From the NCBI GenBank assembly GCA_037179335.1, contig JAKZHN010000003.1:1860001-1924000 (forward strand): a stretch of DNA of 64,000 bases, in the 5' to 3' direction. Positions within the stretch are counted from its first letter, which is position 1; every line of letters begins with the position of its first letter. This stretch comes from Cyclaneusma minus (lineage: Eukaryota > Ascomycota > Leotiomycetes > Marthamycetales > Marthamycetaceae). Under the pieces are notes generated by a model. That model ran no database searches. It was not told the DNA's origin and was given only the letters and a program-made list of their open reading frames with translations. A program made the translations under genes and the position numbers. Shown here in pieces: positions 47,201 to 58,195 of this stretch.

Positions 47201-47719
47201 ACCCCCACTAGTGAGACTCAGCTTCGGAGAAATAAAACTGTGATCAAGACAACGTACCCAAGATGATACAGCGGACTCGTCATAGCCTACTAGATTTATT
47301 TGTTAAGATTCCACGTACTACAATAGTGAGTATCTTACCTTTTTAATGATTAGTCCTCCTAGACTATGTCCTATGAATATAAGAGGCCTAAAAATAAATA
47401 TCAGCAACTAGGTTGTTTTAGTGGGAGAAGATCGAGTACCGGTGACGACACTATGTCTGTTAGCTAAAAGAAATCTTTTTTTGAGGTTGAATATACGTCT
47501 GGAGTTTCGCGGAGCCTAAAAATATCTTCCAGGAAATTATTGCTCAGATCCCCTATGATAGTCTGGACTGATTCTTCTCCTAAAAGCTGCGTGTCATAGC
47601 CATACGTCAAGATTCGACAGCTAGGGGCATATTCCGGAAGATAATCGCGAAGCCACATCTTGTCGGAGTAGGCCCAAGAACCGAATGCATGTCCGGCAAG
47701 TCCAGTGACAGCAATGATA
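44289..47719 (-). pseudogene. Lipase (SERAC1-like) / Cys-rich zinc module / ankyrin protein, decaying gene
   Basis: Minus-strand pieces line up with one known fungal architecture. (a) 47719-47497: VTGLAGHAFGSWA, MWLRDYLPEYAP, RILTYGYD, the start of an alpha/beta hydrolase of SERAC1/DUF676 type. (b) 47387-47339: PLIFIGHSLGGLIIKK with the nucleophile elbow GHSLGG. (c) 47162-46966: MNVDALQALVKGKPPEQL, then MNE, a TGA stop (47041-47043), FVRIAQEIEIL. (d) 46914-46789. (e) 46607-45649: a linker holding a doubled AKSRxESSS segment, then a Cys/His cluster (CSLCKEWHDCSRC, CFECGADV, YQCLEC, CLKHH). (f) 45647-44289: about nine ankyrin repeats. Several splice signals are good (D to E: GTGAAG...branch TGCTAATAAC...TAG). 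However, an in-frame TAA (45645-45647) separates the zinc part from the ankyrins, the exon junctions around the GHSLGG exon do not keep frame, and no start codon exists. I infer a recently broken gene; if functional, only the ankyrin part has a long intact frame. Confidence 0.7.
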
Positions 47720-47733
47720 CTAAAGAGATATGG

Positions 47734-48624
47734 TTAACTTCGAAAAATTAGAAGACCTACGGCAAAAGGACCAATCAGAGAGAAGACGGTGAAAACATAC
47801 GACGCAGACTGGAAAGCCTGATTCTCGGCAAGCGACGTATTTGCAAGGCCAACCTGCATAGCTGTCAAGGCAATTGCGACATACACGATTTTCGAGGCCA
47901 GCAATCCGAAATTGTCGCGAATGAAACTTCCGTAGGTGTGCCAATATGTCATGTAGCCACGTAGAGAACAGCCATGCGAGAAACGATGCAGTTTGTTGAG
48001 CCGGCTCAGACGGAGCTCCCCGTAGAGAAAGCGCTCGTTGATTTTGTCGTAGATGTGCTCAGTGTCAAGCTCTTTCACGAATTTCTTCCAGGCTACCCAC
48101 TCCATTTCAGCCGGAAGCAGATGTTTCTCTTTTGCGATGAAGAAGTCGCTTTCGTAGCGTATTAGGCCGGTGTAGGAGAAGAGGAACCCAAGTGCACAGT
48201 TCCAGACTTGACGATGAGCGCACTCTGTGTCTTGGGAATACACACAGTCTTTTCTGCAAGAGAGACATTCGCGCCAGAACCCGGGGTAGAGAAGGTATCG
48301 TGGGATCGGTTTCAGAAGCATTCGGCCAGTCATCCAGACAAGATGGAGGTCTAGTTGCTCTGCTATGAAAATCTCCCGGCCGAGTACTAGCTGATAGTGC
48401 AGGGGACGGGGTGGCGTGGGCCGACCCGCAAGCTATAGCCATGCAGAAAGTCTGTTCAGTCTTCTCACATCGAATTCTTTCTTCATCCATGTGATATCGA
48501 GTTTTGGGGAGGCGATATCGTCGGTGTCGGTACAATATGCGGCAGGCAAAAGCAGCTGAAGGTCCTCGTCAGATTTGCTGTCGTTACTGCCCATAGGCGG
48601 GGCAGGGAAAGGAAGATCCTGCAT
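47734..48624 (-). pseudogene. DUF6601-like membrane protein gene with internal stop
   Basis: One frame from ATG 48624 (MQDLPFPAPPMGSNDSK) to TAA 47734, about 296 codons, is interrupted only by TAG at 48433-48435. After the TAG it continues in the same frame as LAGRPTPPRPLHYQLVLGRE, then LHLVWMTGRMLLKPIPRYLL, HRQVWNCALGFLFSYTGLIRYESDF, and two membrane segments (VYVAIALTAMQVGLA and VFTVFSLIGPFAVGLLIF). The block order matches a widespread fungal family that I know as DUF6601, whose function is unknown. By family comparison the interrupted codon was probably TGG (Trp); TGG to TAG is a G-to-A change. The C-terminus stops right after the last membrane segment, shorter than I expect, and abuts the headless lipase gene. 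Confidence 0.65.
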
Positions 48625-49755
48625 TCGTCCGTCAATTCAGCCCCTCGGTTAATTGGGTACGTGGAAGAAGTACTTGGCTTAGCTGTTGCTCCATCACTTT
48701 GTCTCAATACTTGGTAGGCCGGACGAGCGTGAACGTATTCAGCTTTAGGATCTAGAATTTATAACATGGACAGTACCCTACTTAGGTGTATGATTATAAT
48801 CGAGCCCGCCACAATTGATATCGAAGGCACCTGGCCCCCAATGACAACGGGCATGTTTCCAGATTCGGCACGAGGCTTGCAGCTCAACGGATGCAACCGG
48901 GCTACATGCGCAATGCACCCAAAATATAGTACGAGCCAGAGCGGGGGAATACATCTCCGAGCGGCACACAGCCACCTAAGCAGAATGCCAGCAAATCCAG
49001 AAAGCAACGAATGGCTGAGCTTCTCTTTCGAGATAGCTTCGGCATTGAGTACTATCTTTCCCCAGAAAGACCACATGCTCGCCTGTTGTCCGACTTGGAA
49101 CAGTCCAATCCAGTCTATCCCTTCACCAGGAATTTTGATGTGCAAGAAAAAGGAGAAAGACAAGCGCACGAACCACTTTATGATTCTGAGCTGACTAATA
49201 GCTGACTAATTACTTACACTACTCCGAACTTGGCTAAACGTCTGCCGTTACACAAACTCACCAGCAACCTCCCCCTCAGTCTTCTGAAAATCCAATGCCC
49301 CCTTAAAATTGCTCGGCAAGTGCTGAATCTTATATCCTCAATCAAGGTCGCCTTTGTGCGATCGGCTGCGATCATGTCAGCAAGTTTTCAGGTCTCGAAT
49401 GTTCCGGACTCGACCACCTCATCATCAGACTTGGCTGTCAGCAAAACTCTGTCAAGTTTCCTTTTTCTTCAACCCCCTTTTCTTTTCAAGAGTTCGATTT
49501 ACAAGTACAAAAATTTGAATCTTCAAGTTTCATCGAAAATTGTTCCTCCATTCATTGATGTTCTCAAGCATCAGAATCATGATCGGACGACACAGCGGAG
49601 ATAGCCGGAGCTAACAAAGTCCGAAAAGTCTCGGCTTACACCACACAACTCCATCGAAGCGTCATCGCGCCTTTCTCTCTTTCTCTCCTCTCCCCATTCC
49701 GCTCCAACCGTCAAGATACCCGTCCAACCACCCAACGGCTGGCATAATTGCGCCA
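48625..49755. other. Intergenic, no supported gene
   Basis: Overlapping frames on both strands at 48759-49205 are not supported by motifs. The part after about 49600 is the C/T-rich upstream region of the ABC1-kinase gene. Confidence 0.4.
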
Positions 49756-51889
49756 ATGCACGCAATCATGTCCATGCCCCTTGGACGCTGTTCGCGATGC
49801 ATCATCCAGCGTCGCGCATTTTCCGCCTTCAGACCGCACGCCCTCCGCCCTCGTGCCTCCATTCGCCCCTCCATCTCGACCCAACTCCAAACCCGCTTCG
49901 CCAGCGGTTCGCAATTCCAACCCCTAATCCCTCCCTCTCCCGAATCCCTAGGCAAAGCCTCCCCCGCTCGTCAATACCGCCGCACACGAAAATTCCTCCG
50001 CCGTCTTCTCTATTTCAGCCTAGGCGCAGGAACGATCTACATCCTCGACATCTCCTTCTACCACTCCTCCATAACACGCTCCCTAAAAACCTTCTCCTAC
50101 GGTCTCCTCGCAGCCCTCGACTACAAGCTTAATTTCCGTCCTCATCCACTTTTCGGCGGCACAATAGGCGATTTGCATCGCCGCAATGCAGAAAGGCTGT
50201 TTGAGTTGTTGCATTCGAATGGAGGCTTGTATTTGAAAATTGGACAGGCCATTGCGATGCAGAGTGCGGTGTTGCCGCCGGAGTTTCAGGTTATGTTTCA
50301 GAGGATGTTTGATGATGCGCCGCAGAATAGCTGGAGGGATGTGGAGAGGGTGATCAGAGAGGATTTTGGGAAGAGCGTGGAAGAGGTGTTTGGTGTTAGT
50401 TTTGCGCCTGGCGGGGGAAAGGGGGTTATGGAGAGGACGGCCAGAGCGTCGGCGTCTGTTGCGCAGGTGCATTGGGCGAGGTTGGCGGATGGGAGGGAGG
50501 TTGCTATTAAAGTGCAAAAGCGCGAGATTGCACAGCAGGTTGGGTGGGACTTGTGGGCTTTCAAGTAACCTCTCTCTTTTTTCATTTTCCTCCATACCAC
50601 CCCTTTCGACCCCCTACCTTCATCTCCCTGTACCCATTTTTGCTAACCATATTTCCCTACTCCACAGAGTAATGATGCGCATCTTCACCTACTGGTTCGA
50701 CATGCCCCTCTACTCCCTCGTCCCCTACATAACCAATCGCCTAATGCTCGAAACCGACTTCCAAAACGAAGCCTCCAATTCGATCCAGATGGCCGAGCTA
50801 ATAGCCCACGAACCCCGCCTAGCCGGCAAAGTCTACATCCCGCGCGTCTACCCCGAGCTATCCTCCAAACGCATCATGACAGCCGAATGGATCGAAGGCG
50901 TGCGTCTGTGGGACAAAGAATCCCTCACCGCACCCTGGCAATTCCCCAGTTCGCAAGGCTCCCCCGGCGTCCGCGGAGCGCCTTTGGACGGTCCCGATAG
51001 CGCCCGAGTAACCAGTCAGTTGCGAAAAGACCATCCCGAAGCCGAATTCATAAAACCAGAACGCAACTGGTGGAAAGGCAAAAACGGCAAAGGCGGCCTG
51101 GGCTTGTCAACAAAAGACGTAATGTCCACAATGGTCGATCTCTTCTCCGCCCAAATGTTTCTCTTCGGCCTCGTACACTGCGATCCACACCCAGGCAACA
51201 TATTCATCCGTCGCCTGCCGGGCGGAAAACCCGAATTAGTGCTTATCGACCACGGGTTATACGTGTCTATGGACCAGAAATTCAAGCACCAGTATGCGAC
51301 GTTTTGGAAAGCGCTGATGACGTTTGATAACGAAACCGTGGGGAGGATTACGAGAGAATGGGGCGTTAATGCTCCGGATCTGTTTGCGTCTGCTACGTTG
51401 ATGCGACCTTACGAAGGCGGGTCTGGAGAAATGCGCGAGAAGATTATGAAAAGCATGGAAGGCAAGACGGCGAGTGAGAGGCATTACGCAATGCAAGAAC
51501 ACGCCAAACAAGCCATCCGCGAAATGCTGGCTGATGAGACGAAAATGCCTAAGGAGTTGCTGTTTATCGGAAGAAATATGCGTATCGTACAAGGCAACAA
51601 CCAATTCCTGGGCTCGCCCGTGAACAGGATTAAAATGACGGGCTACTGGGCATCGCGTAGCCTCATGGCCGACAAATCTCTCGACTGGCGCGAACGATGG
51701 CGCAATACGTGGAAGCACGTGTTCTTCACTTTCGTGCTCTGGGGCAGCGATATCGTATTCTACACTGCAAAGTTGCGGCAGAAACTCGGTTGGGGAGGCG
51801 GCATGGAGGATGAGATGGAGCGGCAATTGAGGGTTATCGCGAAGGATAATTTTGGCGTCGAGTTGCAGCATGATGTTTTTGCGGGGTAG
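49756..51889 (+). CDS. Mitochondrial ABC1/UbiB-family kinase-like protein (MCP2/CQD2-ADCK1 type)
   Basis: Exons 49756-50564 and 50668-51889. The 103-bp intron has donor GTAACC, branch TGCTAAC and acceptor CCACAG, giving 676 residues. The N-terminus (RRAFSAFRPHALRPRASIRPS) is a basic mitochondrial targeting sequence, and a membrane segment follows (RRLLYFSLGAGTIYILD). ABC1 landmarks: LYLKIGQAIAMQSAVLPPEF (KxGQ motif), ASASVAQVHWARL with REVAIKVQ (Ala-rich loop and lysine), ETDFQNEASNS, VHCDPHPGNIF (catalytic loop) and LIDHGLY (metal-binding Asp). UbiB/ABC1 proteins are atypical kinases or ATPases linked to coenzyme Q and mitochondrial lipid handling. The long insert (about residues 370-430) and overall layout fit the fungal Mcp2/Cqd2 and animal ADCK1 branch rather than Coq8. 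The gene is intact. Confidence 0.85.
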
Positions 51890-53065
51890 TGGGGTGGTTG
51901 GTTGCTAGGGGGAAAATAGAAAGCTTCGTTTTCGGGATGCAGTACTAGATGGCGTGATTTGGCGGCGAGCTGTTTGTGGGTTGTGGTGTATAGGTAGATG
52001 AATAGCGGGTTTTCCAAGTAGGCAACGTTGGTTAAGGTGTTGGCGTGTTTTCTCAGCGGAGGCAACTGAATTCGCAAGGCTACAGCAATGGCAAAGCTAC
52101 GGCAAAGCTACAGCAAAGCTACAGCAATCGGCATGTTTCCGCGGCTGCTGTAAGCCTGTAATGGCATAGCGTGGTTGGTGTGGCGCGACCATGGTTAGGC
52201 GCTTCCCAGATTTCTGTAGATATGGGCTTTTCGGGTGTAACGTGTTTGGTCTGGCTCTGGCTGGGGAACGAACCTCCTTTATGAAACTCATTGATTTTTT
52301 TGTAAATACTACCGAAAGGCGTTGCGACTAGAGACGCTCAACTCGGTCCCAGACTGCTTGGGCCCCCAAGGAAAGCGATTCAATGGAAGTTCACAACAGC
52401 CACTGAACGCCATATCGAAAGATTGGGAAACAACAACGTTACAACAACAGATTCCGACAATATCTTTTCCATAATTCCCGCATCAGTGTTGAGTGTTGTC
52501 AGGTGAACACAAATGGCCACGTAGCCAGCCCAGTCAGTCAAATCAAAAAAGTGCTTGATACCTTACATTTCCGTTGCTCTGTGGACAAGCTGCTCTGGTC
52601 TGTATGTACATGTACTCGCTACCACCTTACAACGAAACTGCGAAGATAAGCCTGCCTAGTTCCGTAACCATCTGGTATCGTGCCCGAACAAGAAAGACGA
52701 AAACGCGCCATAAGCCCATGCTCCACCGGCTCCACCGCCCAAAACACCATGACAACGAAGCAATGCCGTCTGCAAGCTTCAGACAATATCCGGGCATGCA
52801 GCAAAAATCCGAACACACAGAGAAGAACGCCTAGCCTAGAGATCGGTCGGAAGCTGCGTACACCTGGGTATGAAAAAACCTGGAAGGTATCCATACACAT
52901 AAACCTGTGCACGTACCCATGAGCGTTTTTTGCTCATACAGACCATCCTGCACTCGAGGTTCCAACAACTCGCTGCATAGTCGTGTGACTCCTAGCCCAG
53001 AAGCCAATCAGCCACCGACATGGAAGCCACGAGCAACACAGAAGCCAGGGGGCGAAATCTCCGCC
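51890..53065. other. Convergent intergenic region with short tandem repeat
   Basis: At 52079-52130 an 11-bp unit (CAAAGCTACAG) recurs about four times in tandem. No supported gene elsewhere in the interval. Confidence 0.5.
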
Positions 53066-55176
53066 TCAGGCATCCTTCTTCCCGGGGCCGGAGCCACCAA
53101 ACTCCCCCCAAAGCGCAGCAACCCCAACTTCCCCATCACTCCTAACGACCTTCCCGCGATCCCACTCCCTCTGTCCCCCCTTCTTAGTCCACTTCACCCC
53201 ATCTATTTCCCCCTCACCCCCGTCACCATCCCTCCCCCTTTTCCTCGTCGCCCACTTCTCCACCTCCTCCTCCGTAAAGCCCGCAGCTCTTAATCTCTCT
53301 GCCCCCTGCTGTTTCCACTTCACCCGATCCCGGTACGCCTCCAGCGCATTATCCCAGTCATCATCTCCCACTCCACCACCGTTTCCATTGCCATCTAGCT
53401 GTACATCAGTGCTCGGATCGTAGTTTGCGGCGAAGCGGTCATCCATAGTCGCACCGAACTTGGACGAGCCAATGCCGCGGCCGCGCTTTAGCAAAGGGGA
53501 GTTGGAGTGGCGAACTGCAGGTGGCAGGGGACCGATGATTTCTTCAAGCGGATCGGAGTCGTCCTGTTCATCTTGAGTTTCTGACTCCTGCTTCACCTTG
53601 TTCATCTTGTCGCGAGGGGGATCTGGTGAGTAATCGGATTCTTTGAACATGAATGTTGTGGATTCTCTCCGATGACGGGATGATTCCGTTCTGGTAGAGG
53701 ATTTTAGGTAGTTGCGACGATCTTCTCGGGGGAGATCTATGTATGAGGAGGAGTGGGAGAGTCGACTATCGGGGGACCGGCGGGTGGGCGACTGGGGACG
53801 TTGATGAGCGGATAATCGGGAGCGGGAGCGGTAGGAGTGTTGGGATTTGGATTTTTTGTCTGAGGGGTTGCGGGGGGAGCGGGAGCGGGAATTGGAGGGA
53901 GAGCGGCGGCGGCGGTGGCGTTTGGGGGACGGGAAACGCCAGTGGGAGGATGAAGGCGAGTGGGAGCGTGAGCGGGATCGGTGGCGACGACGGGACTGAG
54001 AGGGAGAATAGGAGCGAGATCGGTGGCGATGGCGATGTTTGGTGCGGACGGGTGAGGCGGAGGGAGAGGAGACGCGCATGGGCGAAAGTCGGCCGTATTC
54101 TCTTTTCCAGCTGGAGCCAGGCTTGTCAGAGATGATGTCACGGTCGGAGGGTGAGCGGGATCGCTTGTCTTCGCGGTTCCGACTTGAGCGATGCTTCTCA
54201 GAGCGAACATCTCGGTCGGAAGGGGAGCGAGATCTTTTTTCTCTTCTAATACGAGTTGATCGGGTCAACTCTGGGTGGACACCGTGATCAATAGAGGAGA
54301 GTGATCCCCCCTCTCTGCGACTTGATCGAGTTCTTTCTGGGTGAACACCGTCATCAATAGGTGAGCGAGATCTTCTGTCTTCTCTTTTGCGGCTCGAGCG
54401 ATGCTTCTCCGAGTAGGTATTGCGGTCTACCGGTGAGCGCGATCTCCGCTCTTCCTTCTTGCGACTTGACCTGTGTTTCTCAGAGCGAACGTCCCTATCT
54501 TCCGGTGAACGCGATCTCCTATCATCCCTCCTCCTCTCCTCCCTACGCTTCTCTTTCAACGCATCCTTGTCTTCCGGTGAGCGAGATCTCCTCCTATCCC
54601 TCTGATTCTCCGCCCCTTTCTCCTTTTCCTTTCCATTCTGTTTATTCCTATCTCCCGTCCGAGGTGCCTTTTCACTTCCAGCACCAAGATGCGCAGCAAT
54701 AGCACCCAGCTGCCTCTTCCTAATATCCTTCACCTTAAGCCTCTCCTGTTTCTTCACCTCCTGTTTAGCATTCTCCTCTTTCCTCTTAAGTTCGCGCAAA
54801 CGAGCCTGTGACTCGGCAGCTTCTTTGGCAAGCAGGGCGGCATTGTGGTTAGAGGTGCTTTTGATGATGTTGGTCAGGAAGCGCGTGTTGGGTTTGGGTT
54901 TGTTTGCGGGAGGAGGTCTGGGAAGCTTCGTTAGCCGATGTTCCCGGTTGCTCAAACTCAAAGAATAGAATAGAAATTCGGTATCGAAGCAGGGCGCAGC
55001 AATCTTGAACTGGAAGCAAGAGAAGAATGGAGGCTGAAGGAGACACATAAAGGGGCAAAATACTTAGACAGGAAGGCTTCCATGCCCATCGCAGAGTACT
55101 TGATAGAGCTGTCTTTGGCATCCTTAGCTAGCAGACCGGCGATGTAGTCGTCGGAGAATTCGTCTTTGTCTGCCAT
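53066..55176 (-). CDS. Pre-mRNA-splicing factor 38B-like RS-rich protein (654 aa)
   Basis: Exon 1 is 55176-55064 (MADKDEFSDDYIAGLLAKDA, ending AFLS) and exon 2 is 54917-53066. The intron is 146 bp, donor GTATTT, branch GGCTAAC, acceptor CCCAG. The N-terminal motif DDYIAGLLAKDA, then KPKPNTRFLTNIIKSTSNHN, and the C-terminal blocks GPLPP, DDRFAANYDPSTDV, ALEAYRDR and AERLRAAGFTEEEVEKW with KKGGQREWDRGK are those of fungal proteins annotated as splicing factor 38B. The middle third is an RS domain. It has about seven units of the form RRSRSPxDRDxxSEKHRSSRK (54090-54610), then shorter SR runs. RS domains bind other splicing factors and are phosphorylated in the nucleus. Head-to-head with the Sos7 gene, 360 bp between start codons. 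Confidence 0.8.
54090..54610 (-). repeat. RS-domain tandem repeats inside the 38B-like gene
   Basis: About seven imperfect units of roughly 23-29 codons, each RSRSPxDRDxxSEKHRSSRK with a charged end. Two central units are diverged (DHGVHPELTRS), as expected for expansion by unequal crossover. Confidence 0.7.
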
Positions 55177-55536
55177 GGCTACATTGTTTTCAGTACCGGA
55201 TATCGTGGATTCGACAAAAGGGGGTAGTGACAGTCGATTTATCTCAGAGATGTCGTCGTCCTAGAGTCGCGGCCGCGCCTGCTTAAGCGCGTGGGGTTAT
55301 CGGCGATAGCTCGTGTGGGGCGCCTCACCGCCTTCGTATCCCTCGTATCGAAGGCGCGTTCTCCAGGCAGAATACTCGAAAAGTAAACAACCTCACGCGA
55401 CCGTAAACACGAACATCTTTGAACCAACTTAGCCCTTTTTTTCTACGGCACTGTTGATCTTCTGACAGCACGAAACTCAAATCCGATCGTGAGAGCCATT
55501 CAATTGAAGATCCAATTTCACAGCAACAACTCCAGC
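55177..55536. promoter_or_regulatory. Shared upstream region of divergent genes
   Basis: 360 bp between the start codons of the 38B-like gene (-) and the Sos7 gene (+). It must contain both promoters; no TATA box or named factor site is evident by eye. Confidence 0.5.
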
Positions 55537-56412
55537 ATGGCAGAGCCACAGACTCCCGAAGAAATCCTCCACGCCCTCGAAGAATCCCAATCCTCCCACG
55601 AACTCACCATCATCAAACTCAGCGCCCCCATCACCAACGCCCTCGCCGATGCATCAAATTCCAACATCCGCACATCCAACGGTTCCGCCGTATCCGCCGA
55701 TGCCTTTTCCTCGCCCAGCCCCGCAAGTCTAGAAGCAGACTTGACGCATTACAAAGAACTCTTCTCCAAACTCCGCTTCTCCTACCTCGAACAAGTCACC
55801 AAAGAGCGTTTCCTCCGCGCCATCATCTCCGACCCACCCCTCATCGTCTCCTCCGCCGAAAACTACACCTTCGAAAGCTCCCTTCTCGCCCCTAAAGCAG
55901 CGCTCAAAGCACACAAAACCACCATCGCCGAACTTTTACAGGAGATAGAAGCCACGTCACGGCTTTTGGCGAATAAGTATGAATATATTCAGTTGCAGAC
56001 TGCTCAACTACGGGATTTGCCGGAGCAGATTAAGGGGCTGGAGGAGAGTATTGGGCGGTTGAGGAGGGAACAGGGGCCGAGTGAGCAAGATGACGGGAAC
56101 CCAAACATGCATCTAGGACTGGATAGAACGCTGGAGTTAGTAGGGGAGAAAGAAATGGAGAGGGCAGAGTTGGAAAGGAAATTAGAAAGCCTGAGAGGCG
56201 CGGTGCCGAGGAAAGTGAGGGAGGCGGAGAGGGCGAATGAGGAGGTGGAGAAGTTGGGCGTGAAGAGGGAGGGGACCATGGCTGCTGCGGGGGAGGCTAG
56301 GAGGAGGAAAGAGGCGGTTGCGGGGGGGAGGGGGGATGAGTTGGAGGAGAGGGGGAGGTGGTGGAGGGGGGTGGAGATGGGTGTTAAGGGGATGTTACAG
56401 GTTGAGGACTGA
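55537..56412 (+). CDS. Kinetochore protein Sos7-like coiled-coil protein (291 aa)
   Basis: The frame is open from 55489, but the second ATG at 55537 (MAEPQTPEEILHALEES) fits a normal N-terminus. Residues about 75-105, SLEADLTHYKELFSKLRFSYLEQVTKERFLRAI, followed by DPP, match the conserved head of the Sos7 coiled-coil family. The rest is helical with long Glu/Arg/Lys heptads. Sos7 in fission yeast is a kinetochore component that interacts with the Mis12 complex and is needed for chromosome segregation. The C-terminus is Gly/Arg/Glu-rich and ends MLQVED. Single exon. The assignment is from motif memory and could be a related coiled-coil family. Confidence 0.65.
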   Translation: MAEPQTPEEILHALEESQSSHELTIIKLSAPITNALADASNSNIRTSNGSAVSADAFSSPSPASLEADLTHYKELFSKLRFSYLEQVTKERFLRAIISDPPLIVSSAENYTFESSLLAPKAALKAHKTTIAELLQEIEATSRLLANKYEYIQLQTAQLRDLPEQIKGLEESIGRLRREQGPSEQDDGNPNMHLGLDRTLELVGEKEMERAELERKLESLRGAVPRKVREAERANEEVEKLGVKREGTMAAAGEARRRKEAVAGGRGDELEERGRWWRGVEMGVKGMLQVED

Positions 56413-58195
56413 TGATGACCAGGGGCTTTGGATCTGCGGAGTTTGGGAGGGATTCTGGAGGCCTTCTTGGCGGGGTGTTTGGAGACATTGCGAAATGATA
56501 TGGTTCTTGAGCAAGCGCTGCTGTTTGGAAGCATATTGCGATTTCAGCACGCTTCAATTTCAAACGTTTCGAACTCGATGGCCTGATCATTTGAGGGAGG
56601 TTTAGTCTTTTATGGCTTCTGGTCTTTCACGCTGAAGATACCCAGGTCATAGATGGAGGCCAAGGTACCTACCAGTCTTTCTCAATACATTTGCTCGTCT
56701 ACTTGCTAATAATTGATGAAGCTTCTTGGTTGCTTGAGTGACTGGTCACTTGTACGAGTCTTATGATAGCAATGCTCCACATGAGCAACCACAAACTCTA
56801 GGTACGGAGAAGTTTCAAGCTGTTTGCTTTATCATACAATTTGTTGTAACGCATATAAGCCAGGTCACCTCGGACTACGGAGTTCATCGTCTCTTCACAT
56901 GGCATTCTCGAGGACAGCACATTCCCAAGTTCGAAGTCGGTATGGACCTGACTGAACAGGTAAGATGCCACACACCCCACGGTCAATTGATCGCGCGGGG
57001 CTGGTTCTCTGTTTTCTATTCACTTGGTACTGTCGCTTTCTTTGGTCTGTTGCTCCAGGAATACCAGGAGTGAACAGTTTATCCCAACTTCTGGAAATGT
57101 CGCCATTCACCATACCGCCTCACTTTCATCGCCGTCCCCAGGTCAACGTCGATTTCACACACGGATCAATCAATTCCGACTGGACCGTTTACTCGAAAAA
57201 TTGGAAATGCCGCATTTCCCCGGTATCCCGAGCCCGAACCACGGTCTGAATCGCAATGCTACCACGTCCTCCCCCAGCGTCCCCATATCAACGAGGATGT
57301 TCTCATCGATAATTGTTCGAAGAAAACCGGAAAATGTCGCAATTCAGCCACGGTTCTGTCCCGATTCGGCATCCCGATCCCGAACCACGGTTCTGACGGG
57401 CACGGTTTTCGCCGTTCACGGGGAGCACGCATTACTCTAAACCAGAAGCTCCGGTGCACACGTCTGCTGTCAATTCCACATAAATGGCGGCCCCTGGCCC
57501 CCGGTCAGAGTGAGCTCCGACAGCTCCTCGTAGCTGTACCTGGACCTCGCTGCACCCGTATTTGCAAGCACCAGGTCATCGGGCTCCTTTCTCGAGCCTT
57601 ATTACAACTTGCTTCCCATCGAGTCTCGTCCCGTTACCAAGGGCGGAAGATTAGATTCAGCCCCGAGAAAAGCCCTTTTCAGGCACACTGCTCACCGCAC
57701 GAAGTCAAATACGTGGGTTCGAGTGCTGGAGAACCAGCTACACACAGCTACTTCCACACCTGCTCACGTGTGAACAAACCTTGTTACAACTCAACCATCA
57801 CCATACCGTGCCCACCTACCGTCCTCGAACTGCATCTGTCGTTCAGTGCAACCCTTTCGACACTTTGCCTTCTTGGCCCCTCAGCACCCATAGACATGAC
57901 AGCTCCCCTCCGCCGCTGAAGCTCTCAGCTTGCAAACTGTCGAGGATTCAACATTCCCACGGCCAACCCCGTTTTCCCGGGCAGATATAGTAAGTGTCGT
58001 TCTCACATCCCGGCCACTCTCCAACCAGTGACGCTTTACTCTTCGCCCATTGCATGATTCTTCATAATAACCCCCTGAAACCCCCTTGACTAACATCCCC
58101 CTTGCGCCTGCACTACTTACCCACTAACACCATTCTCAGGCCCCTATCGTCACCAATCCCACCCTACCCAGGACTCATTGCCAACTCCAGTCACG
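56413..58195. other. Intergenic, 1.8 kb, with diverged ~110-125-bp tandem copies
   Basis: A motif like GGAAATGTCGCNATTC recurs at about 57092, 57202 and 57328. The last two copies continue into CCGAACCACGGTTCTGA-like sequence (about 57235 and 57373). The last 300 bp are C-rich and form the probable promoter/leader of the next gene. No gene supported. Confidence 0.45.

Noticed and set aside
49756..50568. Unspliced 270-residue protein as a separate gene from 50366-51889
   Set aside because: Donor, branch site and acceptor join both parts in frame and restore the ABC1 fold, so they are one gene.
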